A DNA stretch of 64,000 nucleotides, from positions 1 through 64,000 of the forward strand of contig NZ_PHRF01000028.1 in NCBI RefSeq assembly GCF_004151105.1, given 5' to 3'. This DNA is from Streptomyces sp. L-9-10 (GTDB taxonomy: Bacteria > Actinomycetota > Actinomycetes > Streptomycetales > Streptomycetaceae). A program made the translations under genes and the position numbers. The notes beneath the pieces were generated by a model. That model did no database searches. It was not told where the DNA came from and saw only the letters and a program-made list of their open reading frames with translations. This document shows, in pieces, positions 15,189-26,602 of this stretch. Positions within the stretch are counted from its first letter, which is position 1. Each line of letters starts with the position of its first letter.

Positions 15189-16634
15189 ATGCTCAAGAGA
15201 CGACGTTCGCGGACAGCGGCCGCGCTGATGACGGTGATGGCGCTGGGCCTGTCCGGCTGCGGGACAAGCGGGGACGGCCCCGCGGGGGACACCCTCACCA
15301 TCTGGGACTTCTCCGTGGAGCAGACCGGCTTCCATGACAAGGTCGTCGCCCAGTACGTCAAGGAGCACCCCGGAACCAAGGTCGAGTGGCGGTCGATCTC
15401 GCAGGACGAATACCAGCAGACCCTTCCTCTGGCCTTCCAGAGTCACCAAGGGCCGGACATCTTCTACTGGAGTTCCGGTGGCCCGTCGAACATGGCCCAG
15501 TTGCTCGACCAGAAATGGATCCGGCCGCTGACCTCGGACGGCAAGGTTTCCAAGGACTTCACCAGCCGCTGGCCGGAGGGCTCTTTCGTCGAGGGGATCA
15601 ACACCTACCAGGGCAAGACCTATGGTTTCCCCTTCTCCGAGAACCTCTACTGGGGTCCCGGATACATGTTCCTGCACAAGAAGGTCTTCAAGGACGCCGG
15701 GCTCGACACGGCGAAGCCGCCGAAGACCTGGTCGGAACTGAAGGACGTCTGTGCCCGGATCGAGGACAAGACCGACGCCTACTGCATCGCGTCCCCCAGC
15801 AAGGAACAGGAGCTTCAGCGTGTGTGGTTCGCGCTCGCCTCGGGAGTGTCGACCGACCTGTTCTTCAATTTCCACGAGGGCAAGTTCTCGCTGGACGACC
15901 CGCAGGCCCTGAAGACTTTCTCGTACATCCAGGAGCTTCAGAAGGCCGGCTACCTGGCCCCCGGGCTGAACGACAAGAACTTCTCCCGGCAGCAGTTCGC
16001 CGTCGGGCAGGCCGGGATCTACCTGGACGGCACCTGGGTACCCAGTGTCTGGAACAGCCAGGGGTTCACGGGGGACAAGTACACCGTCGCGGCCCATCCC
16101 GTACCCGACGGCGGGGCGACCGGCGCCCTGGCCCGCCAGCACGACGGCAACAAGTACTGGGTGAGCTCGCAGACGAAGAAGGCGGAAGCCGCCTCGGAAT
16201 TCCTGCAGTGGATGACCGAACCCGACGGTTACTTCGCGAAGGAGTACCTCAAGACCGGCTTCGGAACGCTCGCGTTCGCCGATTCGGCCAAGCAAGTCAC
16301 CGACCCCGCCGTGAAGCAGATCATGAAGATCGCGGATCAGCCGGGCTACCGCGTGAACGTGCCCGTTCCTGTCCAGAAGTGCCCCGACCTCGTCAAGTCG
16401 ACGGCCTATCTGGACGCCATCTCCAAGCGGCCCAACTGGGAGTACGAGGCGATGGTCGAGGCACTCACGAGCGGAAAGCCGCTGGCCCCGGAGGCGAAGA
16501 AACTGGTCGCGGAGCGTCAGAAGACCCTGGAGGACGGGCTCAAGAAGGAAGCGGCGTCGGGTCTGAAGGTTTCGATCGACTGCTACACCTTCCCCGACTG
16601 GAAGTACACCGAGGACTACGCGCCGAAGCAGTAG
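15189..16634 (+). CDS. ABC transporter sugar/oligosaccharide-binding lipoprotein
   Basis: A 481-residue family 1 extracellular solute-binding protein. A basic N-terminus and hydrophobic helix end in the lipobox LSGC with Cys24, so it is membrane-anchored outside the cell. The mature part (LTIWDFSVEQTGFHDKVVAQY onward) is typical of carbohydrate binders. AGGAGG lies just before the ATG. It opens an operon with two permeases and sugar-acid enzymes. The linked PL7 lyase suggests the ligand is an unsaturated alginate oligosaccharide or another uronate oligomer (inference). Confidence 0.88.
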   Translation: MLKRRRSRTAAALMTVMALGLSGCGTSGDGPAGDTLTIWDFSVEQTGFHDKVVAQYVKEHPGTKVEWRSISQDEYQQTLPLAFQSHQGPDIFYWSSGGPSNMAQLLDQKWIRPLTSDGKVSKDFTSRWPEGSFVEGINTYQGKTYGFPFSENLYWGPGYMFLHKKVFKDAGLDTAKPPKTWSELKDVCARIEDKTDAYCIASPSKEQELQRVWFALASGVSTDLFFNFHEGKFSLDDPQALKTFSYIQELQKAGYLAPGLNDKNFSRQQFAVGQAGIYLDGTWVPSVWNSQGFTGDKYTVAAHPVPDGGATGALARQHDGNKYWVSSQTKKAEAASEFLQWMTEPDGYFAKEYLKTGFGTLAFADSAKQVTDPAVKQIMKIADQPGYRVNVPVPVQKCPDLVKSTAYLDAISKRPNWEYEAMVEALTSGKPLAPEAKKLVAERQKTLEDGLKKEAASGLKVSIDCYTFPDWKYTEDYAPKQ

Positions 16635-16703
16635 TGGCCGCGAGTTCAACCCGACCGGTCCACCCCGCACCGCCCGTACTTCCCCGCAAGACGAGGACCT
16701 TTC

Positions 16704-17717
16704 ATGACAGCCGTTCAGATTCCCCCGCCGGCCGCACCCCCTTCAGCGGAGTCCGCTTCACGGAAGGACGCGTCGAGGGAACCGCCGCCCAGCCATGAGG
16801 CACCACGCGAGCGGGCCAAAGGATGGGACCGCCTGTGGGTGGCCCTCTTCATGGCGCCCTTTCTTCTCCTGTACATCGGGTTCACGATGTGGCCACTCGT
16901 CGCGACGGTCTACTACTCGTTCTTCGACTGGTCGGGCAGCGGGCCGATAGACAACTTCGTCGGCACCGGGAACTACGGATCCATCCTCGGCGACGGCCTC
17001 TTCTGGCTCGCCGTGGCCAACACCCTGATCTTCGCCGTCCTGACCACGGCGATCAAACTCCCGCTCTCTCTCGTCGTCGCCGTCCTCTTCACACGGAAAT
17101 GGCTACGGGGCAAGAGGGTCTTCCGCACCGTGTTCTTCGCGCCGCTGATCATCCCCGTGGCCATGGCGGGTCTCGTCTTCACGTACCTGCTCAATCCGTC
17201 GAACGGCGCACTCAACGCGATTCTGCGTGATCTGGGAATCATCGACCAGTCGGTCGACTTCTTCGCCTCGCGGTGGAGTTCCCTGCTGGCTCTCGTGCTC
17301 ATCTCGGTATGGCAGGTGTTCGGCCAGTACGTCATCTACTGGATGGCCGCCATCCAGAACGTCCCCGACGAGCTGTACGAGGCGGCCGAAATCGACGGCG
17401 CGAGTGAATGGAAGAAGCTCACCCGCATCACGCTGCCGATCATCAAGCCGGTGGCGGTCATCATCCTTCTGCTCGGTCTGGTCAACGCCATGCATGTGTT
17501 CGGGCTGGTCGTCACCCTCACCGGCGGCGGTCCCGGCACCAGCAGCTATGTCGTCTCGTACTTCATCTACGAAGAGGCGTTCGGAAGTCTTCCTTTCTCC
17601 TACGGATACGCTTCGGCCGCGGCGCTGCTCTTCTCGGTCATCGCCTTCATCATTGTCATGAGCCAGGGCTTTTTCGTGCGCCGGGCGCAGAAGCTCCGGA
17701 AGGAGTACGGCGTCTGA
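16704..17717 (+). CDS. Sugar ABC transporter permease (MalF type)
   Basis: A 337-residue binding-protein-dependent permease with six predicted transmembrane helices. It has a ~45-residue Pro/Ser-rich cytoplasmic N-terminus. The ATPase-docking EAA loop is visible as EAAEIDGAS followed by LPIIKP. It pairs with the next permease (stop and start overlap as TGATG). No ATPase gene occurs in the operon, so the shared MsiK-type ATPase of Streptomyces would be expected to power it. Confidence 0.88.
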   Translation: MTAVQIPPPAAPPSAESASRKDASREPPPSHEAPRERAKGWDRLWVALFMAPFLLLYIGFTMWPLVATVYYSFFDWSGSGPIDNFVGTGNYGSILGDGLFWLAVANTLIFAVLTTAIKLPLSLVVAVLFTRKWLRGKRVFRTVFFAPLIIPVAMAGLVFTYLLNPSNGALNAILRDLGIIDQSVDFFASRWSSLLALVLISVWQVFGQYVIYWMAAIQNVPDELYEAAEIDGASEWKKLTRITLPIIKPVAVIILLLGLVNAMHVFGLVVTLTGGGPGTSSYVVSYFIYEEAFGSLPFSYGYASAAALLFSVIAFIIVMSQGFFVRRAQKLRKEYGV

Positions 17718-18571
17718 TGAGCACAACGAGAGAGCGTTTCCGAATGCGCCGGGCGACCCGGGCCAATCTCATCACGCTGCCCCTGCTCGTGGTGGTCTCC
17801 CTCATCTGGATCTACCCCTTCCTCTGGACCGTCTCGGGGGCGTTCAAGACCCAGACAGGACTCTTCACCGGGGGCGCGGGGCTCATTCCCGACCAGTTGA
17901 ACTTCGAAAACTTCCGACGCGCCTGGGTGAACGCCGGGTTCTCGCGATTCTTCTTCAACACCGTGCTGTACACGGTGATATCAACCGCCATCGAACTGGT
18001 GAAATCGGCGCTGTGCGGTTACATCCTCGCGCGCTACGATTTCCCCGGCCGTAAACTGCTCCACCGGACCATCGTCGCGACCCTGTTCATCCCGGTCGCC
18101 TCGATCATCATTCCCCAGTTCGTGCTGGTCGACCAACTGGGCCTGCTCAATACGCGGGCCGGTGTCATTCTCGCGATGTCGGGAGCGGCGGGCGCGCTGT
18201 ACGTACTCCTCTTCATCGGGTTCTTCTCCAGTGTGCCTCCCGCCCTCTTCGACGCGGCCAAGCTCGACGGCGCGGGCTTCCTGCGCACCTTCCGCCTCGT
18301 CCTCCCGCTCGCGAAACCGGTGATAGCGGTGGTGGTCATCTTCCAGTTCGTCAGCAACTGGAACGAGTTCAACATCCCCCTGGTCTTCACCCTGGGCCAG
18401 CCGGAACTACAGAACCTCGCCGTCGGAATGCTCTCGTTCAAGGGCGAACACGCCGTGGACTGGACCGGGTTCGCCGCCGGGATGACGATCTCGTTCGTCC
18501 CCATGCTCCTCGTCTTCCTCTTCTTCCAGAGCTACTTCGTGCGTGGCCTGGCCGGCGCGACCAAGGAGTGA
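17717..18571 (+). CDS. Sugar ABC transporter permease (MalG type)
   Basis: A 284-residue second permease with six predicted helices and an EAA-like loop DAAKLDGAG followed by LPLAKP. The start ATG shares an A with the preceding TGA stop, indicating coupled translation and a 1:1 permease dimer. The operon continues directly into the unknown 399-residue protein. Confidence 0.88.
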   Translation: MSTTRERFRMRRATRANLITLPLLVVVSLIWIYPFLWTVSGAFKTQTGLFTGGAGLIPDQLNFENFRRAWVNAGFSRFFFNTVLYTVISTAIELVKSALCGYILARYDFPGRKLLHRTIVATLFIPVASIIIPQFVLVDQLGLLNTRAGVILAMSGAAGALYVLLFIGFFSSVPPALFDAAKLDGAGFLRTFRLVLPLAKPVIAVVVIFQFVSNWNEFNIPLVFTLGQPELQNLAVGMLSFKGEHAVDWTGFAAGMTISFVPMLLVFLFFQSYFVRGLAGATKE

Positions 18572-18576
18572 CACGC

Positions 18577-19776
18577 GTGATTCGAGCGACTCTTCCCGCC
18601 GACCGGTCCACGGGTCCGGCCCGGGGCCGCGACGGGACGTTCGCCTACACCTGGGACATCGTCGGCGATCCGGCGGCGGCACACCGGATCGCCGACCTGG
18701 GGCTGGGCACGGTGACCCTCCAGGCCGGCTACCACGCGGTACGGGCGATATCCCCCCGGCACCCGCGCCACAGGATCGTGCACGCGGCGCACGCCGCCGC
18801 GTACTTCCCGCTCACCCCCGAGATCTGGAAGGGACAGACACTCACACCGCTGCCCCCCACCTGGGGAGTGGACGTGCCGGACCGTTTCGGAACCGCGGCG
18901 GCCGCCCTGAGCGCTGCCGGTCTCCGTGTCGAGGCCTGGCTGGTCCTCACCCACTCGTCGGTCCTCGGCGCCCGCGCCCCCCACCTCACGGTCCGCAACG
19001 CCTTCGGCGAGCACTACTCGTACGCTCTCTGTCCGGCCCACCCGGAAGTGCGCGCCTACGCCCTCAACCTCGTCCGGGAGGTCTGTGGCCGGTACGACGT
19101 GCCCAGCCTGATGCTGGAGGCCTGCGGCTGGCTCGGATTCGAGCACGGCAGCCATCACGAGAAGACCCACGGCGTGGACCTCTCGCCCGGCTGCCGCGAT
19201 CTGCTCTCGGTCTGCCTGTGCACGGCCTGCGCCGCGGCGCTCGCCGGCGAAGGCGTGGACCCGGACGCCCTGGCGCACGACATCCGCACCGCCGTGGACG
19301 GCGAACTGGCGCACGGCCGCCCGGCCCCCGCCGCACTCACCGAGACCCTCGGGGAGGACCGCGCACAGGGGCTGTTCCGTCACAGACACGCGGTCATAGC
19401 CGAACTGACCAGCGCCGTCGCCTCCGTGGCACCGGACCGTGAACTGCTGCTGATGGCCGACGACGACCCTCAGGCGACCGGCCCCGACAGCGGACTGGAC
19501 GTCACCGTGTTCGGTGGACCCGCCGATGCCTTCGTCCTGAAGTGCTGGGGCGACGAGGACAGCGCGGTCGCCAGAGTCGAACAGGCCGTACGGCGCACGG
19601 CCGTTCCGGTGATCGCCAACGTCTCCGTACTCGAAGACCCGCCGGACACGATCGCGCGGCGCGTCGCCCGGCTCGGCGCCGCGGGCGCCCAGCAGATCCG
19701 CTATTACCACGCGGGACTTGCCTCGGCCTCCCGGCTCGCCGCACTGCGCACCTCCGTACAAGGAGAACAGCGATGA
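18577..19776 (+). CDS. Unknown protein in the uronate locus, probable TIM-barrel fold
   Basis: A 399-residue cytoplasmic protein (no signal peptide). Repeating strand-like segments (TVTLQAGYH, RVEAWLVLTHSS, SLMLEACGW, VTVFGGPADAFVLKC, VPVIANVSVLED, QQIRYYHAG) suggest a TIM barrel of glycoside-hydrolase type. A Cys-rich patch (CRDLLSVCLCTACAAAL) follows residue 205. GLGTVTLQAGYHA with later MLEACGW and HGSHHE might supply catalytic acids, but none can be named. GTG 18577 was chosen because AAGGAG lies 8 nt upstream; GTG 18568 overlaps the previous stop but leaves no room for a ribosome-binding site. Its position between transporter and dehydrogenases implies processing of the imported sugar. 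Confidence 0.6.
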   Translation: MIRATLPADRSTGPARGRDGTFAYTWDIVGDPAAAHRIADLGLGTVTLQAGYHAVRAISPRHPRHRIVHAAHAAAYFPLTPEIWKGQTLTPLPPTWGVDVPDRFGTAAAALSAAGLRVEAWLVLTHSSVLGARAPHLTVRNAFGEHYSYALCPAHPEVRAYALNLVREVCGRYDVPSLMLEACGWLGFEHGSHHEKTHGVDLSPGCRDLLSVCLCTACAAALAGEGVDPDALAHDIRTAVDGELAHGRPAPAALTETLGEDRAQGLFRHRHAVIAELTSAVASVAPDRELLLMADDDPQATGPDSGLDVTVFGGPADAFVLKCWGDEDSAVARVEQAVRRTAVPVIANVSVLEDPPDTIARRVARLGAAGAQQIRYYHAGLASASRLAALRTSVQGEQR

Positions 19777-20762
19777 CACTCACCGGCATCTACGCCATGA
19801 ACCCGGCCCTCTTCGAGGACGTCTACGGTCCCGGGGAACGCGCCGCCATCGAACAGCATGTCCATATCCGGCATCCGCTGTGCCCCGGCGACGCCCTCAC
19901 CCCGGAGCACCTCGCCGAAGTGGACGTCCTGATCACCGGCTGGGGCGCCCCCCGGCTGAACGCCGCACTGCTCGCGGCCGCGCCCGGACTCGGCCTCGTG
20001 CTGTACGGCGCCGGTTCCACACGCGGCCTGGTCACCCCCGACTCCTGGGCCCATGGCGTCAGGGTCACCTCCGCGGGACCGGTCATCGCCGAGACCGTCG
20101 CCGAGTTCACGCTCGCGCAGATCCTGTACGCGCTCAAACACGGATGGCGCTACGCCCTCGGCTCCCTGCGCAACCGGGCACCGGTACCCAGGCAGCCCGA
20201 ACTCGGCACCGGCGGCTCGACCGTGGGCCTGGTCTCGCTCGGCGCCGCGGGCCGCGCGACGGCGCGTCTGCTCTCCCGCCACGACGTACACGTCCAGGCG
20301 TACGACCCCTACGCGAGCCCGGACATGGCCGCTGAGCTCGGAGTCCGGCTGATCCCACTGGACGAACTCTTCGCCACCAGCGACGTGGTGAGCCTGCACA
20401 CCCCCTTGCTTCCGGACACCGAGGGCATGGTCGGCGCCCGGTTCCTCGAATCCATGAAATCCGACGCCACTCTGATCAACACCGCCCGGGGCGGGCTGAT
20501 CGACGAGCCCGCACTCATCGAGGTGGCCCGCCGGAGGCCGGACCTGTTCTTCGCACTCGACGTCACCGATCCGGAACCACCTCCGGCCGGTTCGCCCCTC
20601 TTCTCCTTGGACAACCTCGTGATCACACCCCATCTCGCCGGAAACCTCGGACCGGAGCGGCGCCGACTCGGTCGCGCCATGGCCGGTGAACTGGAGCGTT
20701 ATGTGACCGGGCGCCCGCTTCGCCATGAAGTGACGGCCGACGGAACACGGTACGCGGCATGA
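19773..20762 (+). CDS. D-isomer-specific 2-hydroxyacid dehydrogenase 1
   Basis: A 329-residue NAD(P)-dependent dehydrogenase. The nucleotide fold includes VGLVSLGAAGR (151-161). The catalytic Arg239 (NTARGGLID), Glu268 (DPEPP) and His287 (ITPHLAG) match the family triad. It interconverts a 2-keto acid and a D-2-hydroxyacid, here perhaps a sugar acid such as a 2-keto-3-deoxy or tetronate-type compound (inference). ATGA overlaps occur at both ends, so the hypothetical protein and both dehydrogenases are translated together. Confidence 0.87.
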   Translation: MTLTGIYAMNPALFEDVYGPGERAAIEQHVHIRHPLCPGDALTPEHLAEVDVLITGWGAPRLNAALLAAAPGLGLVLYGAGSTRGLVTPDSWAHGVRVTSAGPVIAETVAEFTLAQILYALKHGWRYALGSLRNRAPVPRQPELGTGGSTVGLVSLGAAGRATARLLSRHDVHVQAYDPYASPDMAAELGVRLIPLDELFATSDVVSLHTPLLPDTEGMVGARFLESMKSDATLINTARGGLIDEPALIEVARRRPDLFFALDVTDPEPPPAGSPLFSLDNLVITPHLAGNLGPERRRLGRAMAGELERYVTGRPLRHEVTADGTRYAA

Positions 20763-21736
20763 CCGGGGACCGTCACCTGCTGGTGATGCTGCCGCCCCAC
20801 GACCAGCGCACGGCCCCATGGCCGGCCCGGCTGGAGAGCGCCGTACCCGCGATCAGGGTCGTACGGCCCGAGACACGAGAGGAGACGATCGAGGCGCTGG
20901 GCCGGGCCGACGCGGCGTACGGCGCGCTTCCGGCGGAACTCCTGCCGTACGCGGGCCGGCTGCGCTGGCTGCAGTCCCCCCAGGCCGGACCGCCGCCCGG
21001 CTTCTACTATCCGGAACTCGTCCGGCACCCCGTCCGCGTCACCAACATGCGTGACACCTATACCGACCATGTCGCGGCCCACACCATGGCGCTCGTCCTC
21101 GCCCTGGCCAGGGGCCTGCCGCGCTACACACGGGACCAACTCGCGCCGCTGTGGGCCCCCGACTGGTCGCCGGACGCGGTGATCCCTCTCCCTGAGGTCC
21201 GTGCCCTGATCGTCGGAACGGGAGCGGTGGGCGCCGAAGTCGGCCGGCTGCTCGCCGCGTTCGGTACCGAGGTCGAGGGTATCGACGCCCGGCAGACCGT
21301 GGCCCCGCCCGGGTTCACCCGCCTCCACCGTCCGGAGCGGCTGGAGGCCCGCCTCCCCGAAGCCGACCTCGTCATCGTCACCCTTCCGCACACACCGCAC
21401 ACGGAAGGGCTGATCAACGCCGAGCGGCTGGCGCTGATGAAGCCGACCGCCTGTCTGGTCAACGTCGGCCGCGGCCAGACGGTCCGGCTCGACGCACTGA
21501 CCGAGGCACTCGACAAGGGGCGGCTCCGGGCCGCCGCCCTCGACGTCTTCGAAACCGAACCACTCCCGGCGCAGCATCCCCTCTGGCGCCGCCCCGATGT
21601 CCTGATCACCCCTCATGTCGCCGGTGCCGGCCCGCACGCCGACGAGCGCCGCCTCGCCGTCCTCCTCGACAACGCCAAGAGATTCACAGAGGGAAAACCG
21701 CTGATCAACGAGGTCGAGAAGGCCAATTGGTACTGA
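20759..21736 (+). CDS. D-isomer-specific 2-hydroxyacid dehydrogenase 2
   Basis: A 325-residue second member of the family, clearly divergent from its neighbour. The cofactor motif is GTGAVG (153-158), and the catalytic residues are Arg238 (NVGRGQ), Glu267 (FETEPL) and His286 (ITPHVAG). Two different D-2-hydroxyacid dehydrogenases side by side suggest either two steps of one route, for example oxidation then reduction at C2, or a hetero-oligomer. It starts with an ATGA overlap and ends 13 bp before the enolase-family gene. Confidence 0.87.
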   Translation: MTGDRHLLVMLPPHDQRTAPWPARLESAVPAIRVVRPETREETIEALGRADAAYGALPAELLPYAGRLRWLQSPQAGPPPGFYYPELVRHPVRVTNMRDTYTDHVAAHTMALVLALARGLPRYTRDQLAPLWAPDWSPDAVIPLPEVRALIVGTGAVGAEVGRLLAAFGTEVEGIDARQTVAPPGFTRLHRPERLEARLPEADLVIVTLPHTPHTEGLINAERLALMKPTACLVNVGRGQTVRLDALTEALDKGRLRAAALDVFETEPLPAQHPLWRRPDVLITPHVAGAGPHADERRLAVLLDNAKRFTEGKPLINEVEKANWY

Positions 21737-21749
21737 GGAGACCCGGACC

Positions 21750-22898
21750 ATGACGCACCACACCTACGGATCGCCCACCATCGAACGCGTCGAGACCTTC
21801 ACCGTCGCCCTGCCCACCCTGCGCGACTTCACCGTCGCCGGCGGTCCCGTCACCCGCGGCGGCCGGCCCGCCATCCGCGTCCTGGTCAAGGTCACGGCCT
21901 CGGACGGCAGTACGGGCTGGGGCGAGGCCACACCGATCCCCTCGTGGACGTACGAGACCACCGAGTCGATCGTCTCCACCATCGACCACTATCTGGCGCC
22001 CGCGGCGACCGGACGGGCGCTCTGGGATCTCGACGGACTCGTCAGGACCTTCGACCGGACCATCAGCCGGGGCTTCTCGATCGGGATGCCCCTGGCCCGT
22101 TCCGCCGTCGACGTCGCCTGCCACGACGCCCTCGCCCGGTCACGGGGCCTGTCCCTGGGCGAACTATGGGGCCGCCGCCGCAGCGACACCGTCGAACTCG
22201 CCTGGATAGTGACGGGCACCGACGCGGCGACGGCTCGGGACTCCGTCGCCGAAGGCCGGGCGAACGGCTACCGCCACTTCAAGGTCAAGACCGGTGTCGC
22301 CGCCGGGGCCGATGACCTCGCCGTCGTCACCGCCGTCCGCGAAGCCGCCCCGGACGGCATCCTCTGGGTGGACGCGAACCAGTCCTGCACCGCGGACTCC
22401 GCGCTGCGCATGGCACGGGCGCTGGAGCCCCTCGGCGTCACCGCGTTCGAACAGCCGCTCCCCGCCAACGACATCGACGGTCTGCGCAGACTGCGCGACC
22501 TGAGTCCGGTGCCGGTGGCGGTCGACGAAAGCCTGCGGCACCCCAGCGATCTCGCCACCTTCGTACGCCTCGGTGCCGTCGGAACCGCCGTCGCCAAGGT
22601 CCAGCGCTGCGGCGGCCTCACCCTGGCCCTGCGCCAGTGCCAGCTCGCGGAGGACTGCGGAGTGGAGATCATGGGATCGGGCCTGACCGAGTCCGACATC
22701 GGACTCGCGGCCTCACTCCACCTCTTCGCCGCGTTCGGCGTCACCACGCCCGTCGACCTCAACGGCCGCCAGTTCCTCACGAGCCCCTATGCCACCGACC
22801 CGGTCATCCGCGTCACCGCGGGAACCGCCGAGGTGCCCGCGGGACCGGGCCTCGGTATCGGCGTCAACGAGGAGGTGATACGCGAACTTTCCGCCTGA
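21750..22898 (+). CDS. Enolase-superfamily enzyme, muconate-lactonizing/mandelate racemase-like
   Basis: A 382-residue enolase-superfamily protein. Metal ligands are visible as Asp208 (WVDANQ), Glu234 (FEQPLP) and Asp259 or Glu260 (AVDES). The acid/base pair is Lys178-x-Lys180 (HFKVKTG) and Lys283 (AKVQRCGG). Two opposed lysines mark the MLE subgroup rather than the His-Asp mandelate racemase or mannonate dehydratase types. Cycloisomerisation, epimerisation or beta-elimination of an acid sugar is therefore expected; galactarolactone-cycloisomerase-like chemistry would suit a uronate pathway (inference). Residues GSGLTESDIGLAAS near 309-322 are typical of the last barrel strands. Confidence 0.83.
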   Translation: MTHHTYGSPTIERVETFTVALPTLRDFTVAGGPVTRGGRPAIRVLVKVTASDGSTGWGEATPIPSWTYETTESIVSTIDHYLAPAATGRALWDLDGLVRTFDRTISRGFSIGMPLARSAVDVACHDALARSRGLSLGELWGRRRSDTVELAWIVTGTDAATARDSVAEGRANGYRHFKVKTGVAAGADDLAVVTAVREAAPDGILWVDANQSCTADSALRMARALEPLGVTAFEQPLPANDIDGLRRLRDLSPVPVAVDESLRHPSDLATFVRLGAVGTAVAKVQRCGGLTLALRQCQLAEDCGVEIMGSGLTESDIGLAASLHLFAAFGVTTPVDLNGRQFLTSPYATDPVIRVTAGTAEVPAGPGLGIGVNEEVIRELSA

Positions 22899-22929
22899 AA
22901 CACAAAATCCCCAAAATCAGGAGCCGTTC

Positions 22930-23754
22930 ATGTACCAGTTCACGTCCCCCACTCCGCGTCGCAAGCTGTACTGCGGCCTTGCCGCCCTCGCCACCTGCGC
23001 CACGCTGGTCGCCGGCAGCCCCGCGGCCTTCGGCCGGCCGGCCCAGTCGTCGACGGCGGGGGCGACCCCGGCCGCCTGCCCCTCGCCGTCCTCGGTGCTC
23101 GGGCTCACCAGCAACTGGAAGATCCAGCTGCCGGTGGACGACCCCAACGCCTCGGGTACCCAGCCCCTGGAGATCAAGCAGCCGACGCTCGCCTCGTACA
23201 CCATCAACCCCTGGTTCACCCCGACCTCCGACTGCAAGGGCGTCACGTTCCGCGCCGCGGTCAACGGGGCGACCACGACCAACACCTCCTACCCCCGCTC
23301 GGAACTGCGGGAGATGACGAACAACGGTGCGTCGCTGGCCAGTTGGTCCTCGTCCTCCGGCACGCACACGCTCATCGTCGACCAGGCCATCAACCGTCTG
23401 CCCGCGACGAAGAGCCATGTCGTCGCGGGACAGATCCACGACGGCAACGACCGCTCGGTCTTCCGGCTGGAAGGCACCAGCCTGTACGTCACCAAGGACA
23501 ACGACACCCACTACAAGCTGGTGACGAGCAACTACAAGCTCGGCACCCAGTTCGAGGCGAAGTTTGTCGTGAGCGGCGGCAAGATCAAGGCGTACTACAA
23601 CGGGGTCCTCCAGACCACCATCACCTCGGCCTTCACCACCGGGTACTTCAAGGCAGGCGTCTACACCCAGGCCAACTGCGGCAACTCCTCGCCGTGCAGC
23701 ACTGACAACTACGGCGAGACCACGATCTACAACGTCAGCGTCAAGCACAGCTAG
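22930..23754 (+). CDS. Secreted alginate lyase, polysaccharide lyase family 7
   Basis: A 274-residue PL7 alginate lyase. It depolymerises alginate by beta-elimination, leaving 4,5-unsaturated uronates. The three family signatures are intact: RSELR (123-127), QIH (168-170) and YFKAGVY (239-245), supplying the catalytic Arg, Gln, His and Tyr residues. QIH at this place is usually linked to action on guluronate-containing blocks. An N-terminal signal peptide (residues 1 to about 36) directs secretion. It is the last gene of the operon, followed by a strong terminator, and tells what polymer the operon serves. Confidence 0.92.
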   Translation: MYQFTSPTPRRKLYCGLAALATCATLVAGSPAAFGRPAQSSTAGATPAACPSPSSVLGLTSNWKIQLPVDDPNASGTQPLEIKQPTLASYTINPWFTPTSDCKGVTFRAAVNGATTTNTSYPRSELREMTNNGASLASWSSSSGTHTLIVDQAINRLPATKSHVVAGQIHDGNDRSVFRLEGTSLYVTKDNDTHYKLVTSNYKLGTQFEAKFVVSGGKIKAYYNGVLQTTITSAFTTGYFKAGVYTQANCGNSSPCSTDNYGETTIYNVSVKHS

Positions 23755-23794
23755 GGCGTGCTGCTGACGTAGCGCGGTCCGCCCACAGGGCGGG

Positions 23795-23835
23795 GCCCGC
23801 GCCCGCGGTGGTGACACGCCGCCGCGGGCGCGGGC
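23795..23835. terminator. Strong bidirectional hairpin terminator
   Basis: GCCCGCGCCCGCGG (23795-23808) pairs perfectly over 14 bp with CCGCGGGCGCGGGC (23822-23835), loop 13 nt. It separates the convergent alginate lyase and UvrA-like genes. Confidence 0.85.
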
Positions 23836-23859
23836 GTTCGCATGGAGCGAAGGCGCCGG

Positions 23860-26265
<2,406 letters not shown>

Positions 26266-26602
26266 CGTCTCTCCATCTGTCGGGCGGGGTCGCCTTCGCG
26301 GTCTCCGTCGGCGTCGCCGCCTCGGTCCCCGGCACAGCTCGGCCCCGGGCACGTGGGCGATACGGAACAGTGGTACGTGGCCGACGCGGCCGGGGCGATG
26401 CCGGTATGCGCGTCGAGCCGGTCACCCCGCTCCCGCGGCAGCGCGCCGATCTCGGGGACGTCGGCTTCGCCCGCGGTTCTCAGAAGCGCCTCGCCGTCCC
26501 GGTCGAGGGGTCACGGTACCAGGGGCGGCGCACCGTCCTCCGTGGCTCCGGCCACCCGGACGACCTGTCGTGCGCGGGCTCCTTGTGTCCATGACGGTCA
26601 CA
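26266..26602. other. Intergenic region between AraC-type and UvrA-like genes
   Basis: About 340 bp with no convincing coding frame on either strand. Genes for AraC regulators of this short type are often next to a VOC/glyoxalase-like gene, but no remnant of one could be recognised here. The promoter of the UvrA-like gene should lie in the left half. Confidence 0.4.

Noticed and set aside
17727-17745. LacI-like box (AGAGCGTTTCCG) at the start of the second permease
   Set aside because: It lies inside coding sequence between coupled genes with no promoter and lacks the AA of the left half-site.
26266-26602. Remnant of a VOC/glyoxalase gene next to the AraC regulator
   Set aside because: Suggested by common gene order elsewhere, but no frame could be aligned to the VOC fold by eye.
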